Part shown: positions 12,201 through 19,109 of the stretch, in pieces | Position numbering within the stretch: position 1 is the stretch's first letter | Layout of the letters: every line of letters begins with the position of its first letter | Source: Strongylocentrotus pallidus | Taxonomy: Eukaryota > Echinodermata > Echinoidea > Camarodonta > Strongylocentrotidae | DNA: 20,103 nt | Reading direction: 5' to 3' | Assembly: GCA_030265145.1 (NCBI GenBank) | Contig: JARBES010000118.1 | Span: forward strand, 17,570,051 to 17,590,153 | Position numbers and translations under genes: made by a program | The notes under the pieces: generated by a model | The model's database searches: none | What the model was told of the DNA's origin: nothing | The model's input: the letters and a program-made list of their open reading frames with translations, nothing else

Positions 12201-14717
12201 CCTAAGAACGTACCATCACTTATTTTTAGTTATTATTCTTTTGATTTTTAATAAGTTCATCATTAAAGTACATGAATCCACTCAACCAAAAAGTTGTCAT
12301 TTATAATACTTTATTAAAGATTGCTTGGTCAAGCAGAGAAATGTAGACATTGGTGATACTCGACACTATTCAATTCCATTCAAAAAATGTTTTTTATTAG
12401 AGCACAAACATGATTCATACAAATACACTATTGCTTTAATTAATAGCTAATTCATCACTTTTACCATGTATCTCCTCTATAATTGTTATAACCATCTCTC
12501 ACATCATTTCATTCATGTTTCTGTCCACCAGGACATGTACAGCCATCAGCTGCTCTCAGAAGGGTCAGAACCAGAGAACTTCTGGTGGGTAGCTCTGGGC
12601 GGTAAGAGAACCTATGACCAAGAGGCTGACTTCATGAACAATGCTAGGCTATTCAGATGCTCTAATGAGAAGGGATTCTTCACCGTGTCTGAGAAGTGCT
12701 CTGACTTTTGCCAAGTAAGTTCAAGTTGTGCGCTGAAACATGGCTTTTGTGGATCAGTTTCTTTACATTTCCTCCTGTATTTTTTGTTGTTTTGTTTAGG
12801 TTGCTTTGTTCCGTTTGTTTTTGTTTTGTTTTGTTTTGATGGGGGAAGGGAAGGTGGTTGTATATTTTGTGCAATCACCTGTTCATAGCCGTCCATGTTA
12901 GCAGTCCTTGATGAGTTGAAAGAGTTGGAGTAAATAATTCTTCAGGTTGATGTGCTGGTGGTCAAATGATGTTCTGAACTGGTTAAAGTTATTATATAAA
13001 TAATGAATAATGACACGCTTTTCCCCCCAAGCATAGCATTCTCAGCCTGCGGCTTTATTAATACCTTTTATTACTATGTTATTTGGCAAAGACACATCAA
13101 GAAAACAGATACGGTAATACAATGCCGGGAAAAGAAAAAATTACCCAACTATCTGTAGCCCGAAGGCCTTCTTCTCCAACCAATTTGACTTTACATGAAT
13201 GAATAGCCCAGAATAACAAGATACAACAAATAATGAATTGCATAAGAGAAAAAGAAAAAGAAAACAATCAATGTCATATTATGTACATGCATGTGACTGC
13301 ATGAATATTTATTTGTTAACATAAAATGCAACTGTGAGGGTGAATATTTATATAATATTGGATGGCTTTGAGTGTGATACAAGAATATATTGTCTTAGCG
13401 AGAGCAATATATTCTTGTATCACACCCAAACAAAGCCATATTAAATTATTATTATTATCTATCTTAGACTGACTGATTTTCCGGATCACTGAGCAATACA
13501 AAAACAATATTGGTCAGTCATCCAATAAAGATATTGAATACACTGATTTATTGTACTACTTGGAAGCCTTGTATAGATAATAATATGACCTATTGTTTGT
13601 CATTTAGGATGATCTTGCTGATGACGATGTGATGATCCTGGATACCGGACATGAAGTCTACCTATGGATAGGACCAAGCTGCAGTGACGTGGAGAAGAAG
13701 CTTGCCTACAAGAGCTCACAGGTCAGTCTAAATCTGAGTAGAAAGTTGGAAAGTTATTGATTGCAGTCTGATTTCTGTTGTCTTACTTTATTTCAAAGGC
13801 AGATACATTCCTGAAATTGGCAAGGAAGTATCTAGTAGTCCCTCTCATGATATACAGCGGGCAAACGACAACTATTGAAAGAATCCTGAAAGTTGTTTGA
13901 AATGTCCCATCCAAAAGTAAAAATTACCTGTCACAGTTTTGAGGTCACGAGTTCAGACATTTTCCTCAGGCTGAATTGGCGGACTGAAGTAAGCCGCAAA
14001 TCTTTTGATCGCCAGTAGTTGTTATTTTGGCGATTACTGCCTCATATCTGTCAGACAGCTGATATGCACCGCCCTTGTCACGGCTCATGTTGTCGGGCAA
14101 GCGCTTTGATCCAGATAGCTTCCCGGATCCTCCTACCCCAATCTCTGTTCTCTCTCACTACACCAGTATTGCAACCATCCTGATGAAACTCTTTAAAGTG
14201 ACTCTGTAACATTGCCTCAGATTCTGAAACAAAATCCTTGATTTAGCTCATGCTGCAATCATAATTATAAACCTTTTGGTCATTCAAGAATCCGGCCACG
14301 ACTTTTACAAGCCGATCGCCTGTTTGATTATCAAGATATTTATGATTGGAAATCAAAATCAAATTTTTCATTTTCCTAACGGTGTTTATAACACTACAGT
14401 CTATTGGGGAAGATAAGTATGGTAAAACCGGTCACTCAAAGATTTTTACTTTTTTGAGGCACTTCATGATCATTTTAAAGCGCACAGACACTGATAACAC
14501 GTAGGGCCATGCATCTCAGATTTAACATTGTTAAACCTAGCATTTTAATAATGTTTTTCACCCTTTATTTTGTTCATAGGTTTATGTTCAGCATATGAAG
14601 AACAAGGAGCCAGACGCCCCTCGTAAGTTTTCTGCCATCAAGAAGGGCAAAGAGCCCTGGAAGTTCATCCGATGCTTCCACGGATGGGGGCTCTTCAAGC
14701 CTGGTGCAAAGTACTAG
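155..14717 (+). CDS. FLII: Flightless-1 homologue, 3' part of gene (10 core exons plus one extra exon)
   Basis: Flightless-1 is an actin-remodelling protein of the gelsolin superfamily, with N-terminal leucine-rich repeats and six gelsolin-like repeats; in animals it also acts as a nuclear coactivator. Ten exons (155-268, 7246-7354, 8414-8497, 9070-9166, 9791-10059, 10605-10813, 11738-11861, 12532-12714, 13608-13721, 14580-14717) join in frame into about 479 residues. An extra exon at 3161-3355 would add 65. The order and wording follow vertebrate FLII closely, for example [59 protein letters not shown] and DDLADDD. The window covers the end of gelsolin repeat 3, the linker, and repeats 4, 5 and 6. 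The leucine-rich repeats and promoter lie to the left. Identification is by recalled family sequence, not by a database search. Confidence 0.96.
1065..1220. repeat. Small foldback element with GAAACCTGTATA ends
   Basis: GAAACCTGTATA at 1065-1076 is repeated in inverse orientation as TATACAGGTTTC at 1209-1220. Inside are the further related words TTAAGACCA, GGTGGTCTTTATGTACAGG and the palindrome-like GGATCC, typical of degenerate inverted-repeat elements. The total is 156 bp with no coding capacity. I see no clear target duplication. Confidence 0.5.
2969..3067. mobile_element. 91-bp MITE flanked by TTAA target duplication
   Basis: AAGGATAGTTGAGTTCT (2973-2989) and its inverse AGAACTCAACTATCCCT (ending 3063) form terminal inverted repeats with one mismatch. 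TTAA lies immediately outside both ends (2969-2972 and 3064-3067). A TTAA duplication is characteristic of the piggyBac and Kolobok superfamilies, so this is probably a non-autonomous relative of one of them. It sits about 94 bp upstream of the exon A acceptor. Confidence 0.75.
3161..3355 (+). CDS. FLII: FLII exon A: extra, duplicated linker exon with Arg/Pro/Gly-rich tail
   Basis: The exon opens after CCCTCCAAAG and closes at GG|GTAAGG. It is 195 nt, a multiple of three, and both borders are phase 2. Its first 30 residues ([20 protein letters not shown], then [10 protein letters not shown]) are homologous to exon B and to the human segment E-A-Q-V-F-K-x-K-F-x-N-W-D-D-V-L. The remaining 35 residues are rich in His, Arg, Pro, Gly and Ser and match nothing I recognise. 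Inclusion upstream of B keeps the frame and gives a tandem repeat of the segment. Splicing A directly to the exon at 8414 shifts the frame and reaches a stop within nine codons. The exon holds about 18 CpGs, unlike its neighbours. Whether it is included in mRNA cannot be seen. The reading frame hits TAA immediately after the donor, as expected for an exon end. Confidence 0.75.
3890..4640 (+). repeat. C-rich, G-poor stretch with recurring CCAGT words
   Basis: The + strand is rich in short words such as TCCAGTC, CCAGTTCC, TAATCCATC and CTATTCC, with roughly ten CCAGT occurrences in 750 bases. The spacing is irregular. It looks like an eroded tandem repeat of a unit near TCCAGTCTATTCC, but no clean period can be defined by eye. 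Confidence 0.35.
4841..5002. mobile_element. 162-bp foldback MITE, family 2
   Basis: The left end GTACCGGGGACCTGTTTCAC continues AAAG...ATGACAAATGACA. The right end is its inverse: TGTCATTTGTCACTGATGTC, then TTTTATGAAACAGG and CCCCTGGTGTAC. The inverted repeats span about 45 bp each with some mismatches around a short centre. There is no coding capacity. A longer relative with the same CCTGGTGTAC end lies at 10891-11199. The superfamily is not certain. Confidence 0.75.
6384..6467 (+). repeat. Short tandem repeat, unit about 32 bp
   Basis: Copies at 6384-6414 (ending CTAAACTTTAACAG) and 6415-6446 (ending CTAACCTTTAACAG) share TTTACATTTTTATCCCACTA. A partial third copy, TTTTTACATTTTCATCCACAG, runs to 6467. 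The T-run grows from three to four to five across the copies. Confidence 0.75.
7028..7243 (+). repeat. Polypyrimidine tract (about 215 nt) upstream of exon B
   Basis: Almost uninterrupted C/T from 7028 to the exon B acceptor, dense in TCTT, TTCT, CTTCC and CCCCTT words, with only scattered A and very few G. It is far longer than a normal acceptor tract. Such stretches bind PTB-type repressors in pre-mRNA and can form triplex DNA. Its placement directly before one of two duplicated exons suggests a splicing role, which is inference. Confidence 0.7.
7246..7354 (+). CDS. FLII: FLII exon B: canonical linker exon between gelsolin repeats 3 and 4
   Basis: The exon follows a very long pyrimidine tract ending CTCTGCAG and ends at AAG|GTGAGT, a near-perfect donor. 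The first base completes Gly from the upstream exon. It then encodes 36 residues beginning [20 protein letters not shown] and ending KKPAIQK. Human FLII has E-A-Q-V-F-K-A-K-F-K-N-W-D-D-V-L here, so B is the expected exon at this place. It ends in phase 0, matching the exon at 8414. The exon contains no CpG, in contrast to its relative at 3161. Confidence 0.93.
7355..8413 (+). other. FLII intron with TACATGTA words
   Basis: AT-rich intron. Between 7560 and 7735 the palindromic word TACATGTA or a close variant recurs several times. A foldback element occupies 8049-8373. No gene or RNA is recognised. Confidence 0.65.
8049..8373. mobile_element. 325-bp foldback MITE, family 1
   Basis: The left end CATACCTGCCAACCTTTCTG is matched by the inverse right end ATGTTGGCAAGTATG. 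The left half also contains nested inverted words (CTGAATATTCAG, TCTGAAAATTCAGA). CATACTTGCCAAC-type ends are common in marine invertebrate repeats. It carries no coding sequence and shows no clear target duplication. The element ends 40 bp before the exon at 8414. A second right end of the same family is at 27-81. Confidence 0.7.
8414..8497 (+). CDS. FLII: FLII exon: linker and start of gelsolin-like repeat 4 region
   Basis: Exactly 28 codons, phase 0 at both ends, between TTTTATAG and GCT|GTAAGT. It reads [20 protein letters not shown] then PSMALTEA. Human FLII has [23 protein letters not shown] at the same place, so the match is strong. The charged first half is probably helical linker, followed by the conserved L-P-R-Q-P turn. 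A foldback element ends only 40 bp upstream of this acceptor. Confidence 0.95.
8498..9790 (+). other. FLII introns around the 9070-9166 exon
   Basis: Two AT-rich introns (8498-9069 and 9167-9790). Apart from A/T runs and TACATGTA words (near 8795 and 9210) I see no gene, RNA or clear repeat in them. Confidence 0.65.
9070..9166 (+). CDS. FLII: FLII exon: start of gelsolin-like repeat 4
   Basis: The exon lies between TCATACAG and AAAG|GTAAAG. It encodes [20 protein letters not shown], then [12 protein letters not shown], and ends in phase 1. The human counterpart [21 protein letters not shown] is nearly identical. This is the acidic entry to gelsolin repeat 4, with the F-V-L-E-G-x-x-F-A-R-L-P signature of FLII. 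Confidence 0.96.
9791..10059 (+). CDS. FLII: FLII exon: core of gelsolin-like repeat 4 with acidic insert
   Basis: The longest exon in the window (269 nt), from CTTACAG to TGTCAG|GTATGC. It encodes [20 protein letters not shown], then a Glu/Gly-rich insert of about 24 residues, then [20 protein letters not shown] and [20 protein letters not shown]. The acidic insert is a known FLII feature of variable length, also present in human. The Y-F-W-Q-G-R-x-A-S block is the central strand and start of the long helix of gelsolin repeat 4. Its 3' end is duplicated about 300 bp downstream at 10308-10385. Reading past the donor gives a Gly/Glu/Arg-rich run that stops at 10264-10266, so intron retention would truncate the protein. 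Confidence 0.97.
10074..10440 (+). repeat. G-rich GGA/GGGA low-complexity tract
   Basis: About 360 nt of GGGAGGG, GGAGGA and GGATGGA units on the transcript strand, starting 14 nt after the donor at 10060 and interrupted by the duplicated exon end at 10308-10385. The open reading frames seen here are products of this composition, not genes. GGGAGGGAGGG runs can form G-quadruplexes in RNA and DNA. Confidence 0.85.
10308..10385 (+). pseudogene. Duplicated fragment of the 9791-10059 exon end with its donor
   Basis: The block TCGCTGTTTGGACATAAGCT, then GGAGGAAGTTATATTGTGCC and ATGTCAGGTATGTAGT, repeats the real exon end TCGCTGTTTGGTGATAAGCT, GGAGGTGGTTCGACTGTG and TCAGGTATGCAGT. The copy includes the donor (CAG|GTATGT, at 10362/10363) and the start of the G-rich intron. 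A three-base insertion puts its donor in a different phase from the original. It lacks an acceptor and the rest of the exon, so it is a relic. Confidence 0.8.
10605..10813 (+). CDS. FLII: FLII exon: repeat 4-5 junction and start of gelsolin-like repeat 5
   Basis: The exon lies between CATGATCAG and TTCTG|GTAAAT. It encodes [20 protein letters not shown], a Pro/Gln-rich spacer, then [20 protein letters not shown] and a stretch ending NPEFC. The F-L-S-H-F-K-x-K-F-x-I-x-R-G block is the end of gelsolin repeat 4. L-Y-x-x-R-x-N-G starts repeat 5, with the L-C-T-R-C-I-Q signature of FLII. It ends in phase 2. Confidence 0.96.
10891..11199. mobile_element. About 305-bp foldback MITE, family 2
   Basis: Long inverted repeats of about 100 bp. 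The left arm has GTGTTTCACAAAGACTAAGA, then TTTAAGTTGGACTTAACTAT and GCAGGCC, with TTGCTCTCACCA and TGGTCTCTC. The right arm reads the inverse, ending AATCTTTGTGGAACACCCCC then CTGGTGTAC. There is no coding sequence. The right terminus matches that of the element at 4841-5002, so they are probably related. It begins 77 bp after the donor at 10814. Confidence 0.8.
11200..11737 (+). other. Remainder of intron before the 11738 exon
   Basis: AT-rich up to about 11440, then pyrimidine-rich (CTTCTCTC, CTCTACCTC) to the acceptor. Apparent open frames here reflect the T/C composition and match no protein I recognise. Confidence 0.6.
11738..11861 (+). CDS. FLII: FLII exon: core of gelsolin-like repeat 5
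   Basis: The exon lies between TTGTTCCAG and TTTGAT|GTAAGA. It encodes [20 protein letters not shown], then [20 protein letters not shown] and D. The human counterpart reads [21 protein letters not shown]. It contains the strand-turn-strand of repeat 5 (V-Y-x-W-[IV]-G) and the following amphipathic helix. It ends in phase 0. Confidence 0.96.
12018..12180 (+). repeat. (CT)n / (TCTC)n microsatellite
   Basis: About 160 nt of CTCTCT repeats with short interruptions (CTTTCTCTTT, CTTAATCTC, CTATCT) inside the intron between the 11738 and 12532 exons. The rest of this intron (12181-12531) is plain AT-rich sequence. Confidence 0.9.
12532..12714 (+). CDS. FLII: FLII exon: repeat 5-6 junction
   Basis: Sixty-one codons, phase 0 at both ends, between GTCCACCAG and TGCCAA|GTAAGT. 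It encodes a segment with [20 protein letters not shown], then an acidic linker, then [20 protein letters not shown] and DFCQ. The E-G-x-E-P-E-N-F-[FW]-W-V and [10 protein letters not shown] blocks are almost identical to human FLII. This covers the end of gelsolin repeat 5 and the first strand of repeat 6. Confidence 0.97.
12715..13607 (+). other. FLII intron with hairpin
   Basis: T/G-rich start (GTTTTGTTTTG near 12820-12838), then AT-rich sequence with a strong inverted repeat at 13361-13440. No gene is recognised on either strand. Confidence 0.6.
13361..13440. repeat. Strong hairpin / palindromic element
   Basis: GTGTGATACAAGAATATATT then G (13372-13392) is matched perfectly by its inverse at 13405-13425 across a 12-base loop (TCTTAGCGAGAG). 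Outside it, ATGGCTTTG pairs with CAAAGCCAT after a small bulge, so the stem is about 30 bp. It may be a very short foldback element. Confidence 0.8.
13608..13721 (+). CDS. FLII: FLII exon: core of gelsolin-like repeat 6
   Basis: Thirty-eight codons, phase 0 at both ends, between GTCATTTAG and TCACAG|GTCAGT. It encodes [20 protein letters not shown], then [18 protein letters not shown]. The D-D-L-x-x-D-D-[IV]-M-[IL]-L-D motif is the most conserved strand of gelsolin repeat 6, where the superfamily often binds calcium. E-V-Y-x-W-[IV]-G is the next strand. The human exon reads D-D-L-A-D-D-D-I-M-L-L-D. Confidence 0.97.
13850..14340 (-). mobile_element. Fossil Penelope-like retroelement fragment (GIY-YIG endonuclease end)
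   Basis: The minus strand carries remnants of the C-terminal part of a GIY-YIG endonuclease domain as found in Penelope-like elements: a W-x-R-R-[IV]-x-E-A-I-x-I segment near 14104-14140 and an R-D-K-G-x-A-Y-x-L-S-x-x-Y segment near 14040-14090. A tail resembling the element's 3' non-coding end follows toward 13850. The fragment is GC-richer than its surroundings, lacks the reverse transcriptase, and is broken with at least a few defects. It is a dead insertion in the last FLII intron, in the opposite orientation to the gene. Family assignment is from memory of the motif order. Confidence 0.65.
14580..14717 (+). CDS. FLII: FLII last coding exon, C-terminus and stop
   Basis: The exon opens after TTTTGTTCATAG and encodes [20 protein letters not shown], then [20 protein letters not shown] and PGAKY, ending at TAG (14715-14717). 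V-Y-[VI]-Q-H-M and F-x-R-C-F-H-x-W are the hallmark C-terminus of FLII. The last few residues differ from human (C-K-A-L-A), which is usual for this tail. The acceptor TAG|GTTTATG starts the exon with GTT, which could be mistaken for a donor; the reading frame settles it. Confidence 0.96.
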   Translation, partial: VYVQHMKNKEPDAPRKFSAIKKGKEPWKFIRCFHGWGLFKPGAKY

Positions 14718-14941
14718 ATGGCTTTGGCATGAGAGCAGCGCAAGAAGGACAACCAAAGAAACAAGTCTGGGTTACCGCATAATCCATGGAATATCATCAT
14801 CTCATCATCATCTATACGGGAGTGTAGGAAATTCTGTAGGTCTCCCGGTCAGATCACTTGGTACATTAGTAAAGGTCTATATCAGAGAATGGAAATTTCA
14901 TGAGGAGGGCTTTGTCCAACGTCAGGATGAACTATAAGCCT

Positions 14942-14961
14942 GATAGATAGATAGATAGATA
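14942..14961 (+). repeat. (GATA)5 microsatellite
   Basis: Five perfect GATA units within the presumed 3' UTR. Confidence 0.95.
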
Positions 14962-15161
14962 TCATTGCATGCGTGGATGTCAGACTATGCTATTACAAGG
15001 TGTTTGTCTGACCAAAAAGAATCCAAGCTGTGTTTAAATGAATTGATGCTGGTAGCATGGTAACATGGCCCTTTGTTCATTCAGTTCTCATCAGCTCTCC
15101 ATCTGTCTTTCAACAGAACCATCTGGAAGACCATCATAGACCATCCTTACAGATAAGCATG

Positions 15162-15167
15162 AATAAA
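15162..15167 (+). terminator. Candidate proximal polyadenylation signal AATAAA
   Basis: Canonical hexamer about 445 nt after the stop codon, followed by the T/G-rich TCATTTTGTTCTTATC. It would give a short FLII 3' UTR. AATAAA is common by chance in AT-rich DNA, so this rests on position only. Confidence 0.35.
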
Positions 15168-17493
15168 TCATTTTGTTCTTATCAGGGGAAAGATTTTGGC
15201 CTCCTTTCTTCTTCTTCTTCTTCTTGTAATGGTCAAAGGCCAATGCAGCCTTTTACTAAGCAGACGAAGAGCCTGACGCCCTTCAAAGATGATAATCCTG
15301 GATCGGCCTCTCCGGTGAATTTGAATCTGGCCATTCTCATGGTTAGGAATTTGCCAGTTGAAAAGAAGTGTACAGGATGATCGCATTTGTGTAATTCCCA
15401 ACCCCAAACATTAATTATCATTGAATGAGACATGGACATTATGTATTACACAGCATTGTATGCTTTGCAGTTTGGATATCACGAGCGATTTTAATATGTT
15501 AATTCCTAGGAACAGTACATATTTCCTGATCTAGCTTCTTTATACAAGTAACATTTATTCCTTCAATTGTCAAGGAAGGATGTGTGATTAACGTTTTGAA
15601 AAACAAAAAAATTCTGTGACTTTCTTGGTGCTTGAATATGAATTTTGTATGGCGAATTGAGAATTTGGAAGTCTGTAGGTGCAATAATATAGTGTAGGTT
15701 TTCTAGCATGGCAAGAATTGATGATGTTGTAAAAATAGAAAATGTAGTATATTACGCGACTGTGACCATTCTTTGCGATTGCAGTGAGAAAACTTCACAA
15801 AATTGTTTGATATTTGTATAACAATATGGAAAGGGGAATAAGCAGTAATAGAAATTGAATAATTAAAGAGTAATTAAGAAAAGTTATAGAGTTGAATGTA
15901 AATACATGTAGCAATTATATAAGTTCTACACAACAAAATTTGTCACCTTTTATTTTTTACTGTATTCCTATGTTTTCTTATAAATTTGTAATTTGCAAGA
16001 GGTAACATATTATTTAAGACTAAACAGTTTTTTAAGTTTTGTTTTAAAAAATGGTAGACATGCCTATCTTTGTATCTTTTTTCATTATTTAGGCTATTTT
16101 TGAAACAGTGATAATGGTGAAGCTCAAACTCTTCTTTTATTTGATATATGATTATTTATTGAGAGAGCAACTCACATTTTGTACTAAAAGGGCTTTGTGT
16201 ATGATACCGGTATGCATTTTCTTTTATAACAAGCCTTGAGAAAAAGTGCTGTGGAATTCAGATTGAGTCTGTATGAAGAATAGTGTAGTTTTACAAGGTG
16301 TACAAAAAGAAAGAATGTACATGTAGGTTCACCCATTTACAATTTACAATCTTATTTTGTGTTTTATTCCTTTTTATTAAATCTTGCTACCTTATGTTAT
16401 GACTTGAAAGTGGATGCTGTGCATTCTTGCATATAATTTATGTCTATAAAAGCTGGATAATTATGATGCTAAATTATCCTTGGTCTTTAACATCTTCCAG
16501 TACCTGTTAGCCTAATTATATTCTTATTTCTAAGGGTATAGATATTTGTTGTTTGTTATTTATTGAAGATGTCAGATATTATGTACATAATCATTGGTTG
16601 TTTATTAGTGGATATAATGAATGATGCTATCAACATTAATGAACAATATCCAAACTCTAGTTGCATCGAAAATGCTTTCATATTTGATTTCAATATTGAA
16701 AATTGTGGGAAGTCCAAGCTTTGGGAATTATATCGGGACAGTAATTAGTCTCTTTCTGAGAATTTTCTTTTTCAAAGTAAATGATGCAAGCAAGTGCCAA
16801 AGCTTGATATTCATGAACAAACAAGTCTTCTACACCTAAAAATGCACTTGACAAAAGTACTTTCTTTTTAATAGTAAAAAGCATGTTTTATACTTTTTGT
16901 GATAGATTATTATGAATGAGATCATAGAGTGATTGTATTGACATTAAGACTATGCTCCGTTACAAGTTTTCTTCCCCCTTGGTTACAACATGCTATATTT
17001 ACAGTTATTTGAAAATCGCAATAAATTCCACAGTGTGGATTTTGATTTCTATATCCTGCTTTCAGACTGTTTCATGTGTTTTTTGCTTTCTTTTTGTTTC
17101 ATTCTTATACTTATAATCTGCAAAGGGCTATGCAGCCTATCCCGAAGATCTGTATGTAGATTACCAGTTGTGAATTTCAAGCACTATAGACATTGGGTTT
17201 ACACCCTACTCTTTGTGAGAAGTGTAGGAAATTAATGTTTATCATGGTTAAATCTGGGATCTTTGTATGAATTCATTTCTTTATTGAAGATGGAGGATAT
17301 AATATAAACCTTTTTCAATTTATATACTTTCATATTGAAAAAGTATTGAGCCAGCCATAAATCCATTAAATTTGATTAACTACCAAATCTTGCTCTTCTT
17401 TGACTAGGTCTGTATTTTGCAACCAAAGTCTGTTTTCCTCAGAATTTCCATTATAATATCAAAATTATATATGAATTCAGTGCAGAATGGGAC

Positions 17494-17525
17494 AATAAAT
17501 GATGCACTGGAGTAAAAAAAAAAAA
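17494..17525 (+). terminator. Candidate distal polyadenylation signal with genomic A-run
   Basis: AATAAA at 17494-17499 is followed 14 bases later by a genomic run of twelve A (17514-17525). The spacing is that of a cleavage site. The A-run could mark the true transcript end, be an internal-priming trap for oligo-dT cDNA, or be the tail of an old retrocopy. Confidence 0.4.
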
Positions 17526-18400
17526 TCAATCTGTGAAGCAAAGTATTGTAAAGAGAGAGAGAGAGAGTAAATTTAGGAGCTGCAGGTTGCAGCCAGGTAC
17601 CTGTGGTAGCAGGCAGGGAAGCAGGTAGAGAGATGGATGAATGGTGGGAGAGGATAAGATGGCCAATTGTTGTTGGTTTGGCTTTAAAATAGCTTGAGGC
17701 TTATCATTCAATGTATGTTTGCGCCAATGGAGCAAATTGGTCCATGGAGAGTTGCTGGCCTTAATGAGAGGTATGTGATTAATGATTATCCTTTTGCAAC
17801 CACACATTCCAAAAAAGTAGCCTTGAAACTTTGAGCAGCTAGAAACTAGTAAGAGCACTTTTTTTTTTTGTCCCGAAAATGTGAGAATTTGGCCTATCGA
17901 TATTTCGTTCAGTATTGGGTCACCCATTAGCACAATTTTTTTTAATTTTAATTTTGATTATTTAAAAAAAAAAAAAAAAAAGAGGGGGGAGGGGCTTTCC
18001 CCCAAAACACACCAAAACAAAATTGAGGGGGGGTTCGACCCTCCCCCCCCTGCGTACGCGCCTGCCTACTACTGCATGATTATAGAATGCTGAATAAGTA
18101 TAAAAATAGAAGTGTGAAGTGTGAAAGGAACAAATGCATATAATGAAAGCACAAATAATACTCCCCTCAACCATGGAGTTACTCCATGCATCAACCAAGA
18201 TCAAAACAAATTCACTAACCCGCACAAGATAATTACTCCCCTCTCGCTCATAACGTTAAGCACCAGCGCCAACACACTGCATGCATGCACACCATGATCA
18301 TTCATTGGTCAATAGATGTTGAATATATTACAATAGTACGATTAAAGAGCGCGGGGAATGATGAATTCAAAATGAGATCAGCTTTATTCTTTAAGACCTA
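17526..18400. other. Intergenic AT-rich stretch
   Basis: Begins with a short (GA)n run (17553-17568). A 135-residue minus-strand open frame (17526-17933) resembles no family I know. A/T runs and a G/C-run repeat (17960-18065) follow, then unique sequence to 18400. No gene is supported. Confidence 0.5.
17957..18066 (-). repeat. Terminal fragment of a dispersed repeat, unclassified
   Basis: An A18 run, then GAGGGGGGAGGGGCTTTCCC, AAAACACACC, a GGGGGGGTTCGACCCTCCCC hairpin and CCTGCGTACGCGCCTGCCTA. On the minus strand this reads GGCGCGTACGCAGGGGGGGG, a word I associate with dispersed repeats in marine invertebrate genomes. The superfamily cannot be told from this fragment. Confidence 0.45.
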
Positions 18401-18489
18401 TAATTAAAGGACTAGTGGCGAAATATAGACCATAAATATATCTAGGGTTAAATGAACCTGAAATTCTAAACAATCATTTTTTCCTCATA

Positions 18490-18660
18490 TCAATGAGGAG
18501 CCCGAACTACAACTGACTTTTATAACACGGGCCGATTGAGCGGCGCTAGCCAACCCGACGAGACAGCACGAGCTAGCTAGCTGAAAAGCGATGGCCGCAC
18601 CGTGCCGCCGAGCCGCGCGAGCTAGCTACGACCTGCCAAATTCACACAAAAAACGTACTT
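18490..18660 (-). promoter_or_regulatory. Possible minus-strand promoter: TATA, initiator, GC-rich block
   Basis: On the minus strand TATAAAAG (18517-18524) is followed 30 bases later by an initiator-like CTCATTG with its A at 18494, which is the normal TATA-to-start distance. Upstream (18530-18640) is a block dense in CpG and GCTAGC words, the most GC-rich stretch outside exons. No coding sequence follows on the minus strand within the window. The call rests on spacing and composition alone. Confidence 0.3.
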
Positions 18661-18734
18661 ACCCTATCCATCCACAAGCCACATACTCAGCGCTACAATC
18701 TTTGTACCCCTGTATACACACCGGCCCTGACACA

Positions 18735-18860
18735 TAAGACACACACCACACACACACACGGCTGGACAACGCGCAGATATTTCGAAGCACACTAGCGCGA
18801 GTGACCGAGACCGACACACAGTACACTGCATTTCACAATATTGAAAACACACACACAATG
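18735..18860 (+). repeat. CA-rich stretch
   Basis: Short (CA)n runs (ACACACACCACACACACACA near 18740 and ACACACACACAA near 18847) with CpG-containing sequence between them. The open frame through it on the minus strand has Cys/Val-rich composition caused by the repeat. Confidence 0.6.
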
Positions 18861-19109
18861 AACTTGCGTGTAACAGCTCTGCACAGATAACGTCGATCGC
18901 CTCGCGGTCCGAGCTTTTCGACTGATCTTCTAACCACCATTTCAACAGTTTAAAACTCGCCTTTTAGCTTGATATGCAATCATAGGTAGAAGCATGACAC
19001 AACCTTTCCTACACTGTAAAAAATTAGGTTTCCTCCGGTTGAAATCGAGCAGAATTTCAAATTTAGTTACCTTCACTTCGAGCTATCGCACGACATCATG
19101 GCGTTTCTT

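Larger units (their letters stand above)
14718..17525 (+). other. Probable long FLII 3' UTR
   Basis: This is about 2.8 kb of AT-rich sequence after the FLII stop, with no convincing coding frame on either strand. Landmarks are a (GATA)5 run at 14942-14961, a (TTC)n run near 15206-15225, and AATAAA hexamers at 15162, 17020 and 17494. A short 3' end at 15162 would have T/G-rich sequence just downstream. Use of the 17494 signal would give a 3' UTR of about 2.8 kb. Which end is used is inference. Confidence 0.55.

Noticed and set aside
12612-12896. Minus-strand open frame across the 12532-12714 exon
   Set aside because: Antisense shadow of a conserved FLII exon continued into a CAAAA-rich repeat.
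17526-17933. A 135-residue minus-strand open frame after the presumed FLII 3' end
   Set aside because: Long for this AT-rich region but with no recognisable domain, no splice context and a Leu/Ser/Pro-rich end generated by a (GA)n and GGCAGG-type stretch. Treated as chance.
18020-18045. A GGTTCGACCC word resembling a tRNA B box
   Set aside because: It is the loop of a G-run/C-run hairpin in a dispersed repeat, with no A box or cloverleaf around it.
18664-18945. A 93-residue minus-strand open frame rich in Cys and Val
   Set aside because: Composition follows the CA-rich repeats. The frame stops four bases before the possible donor, so it does not continue as a coding exon.
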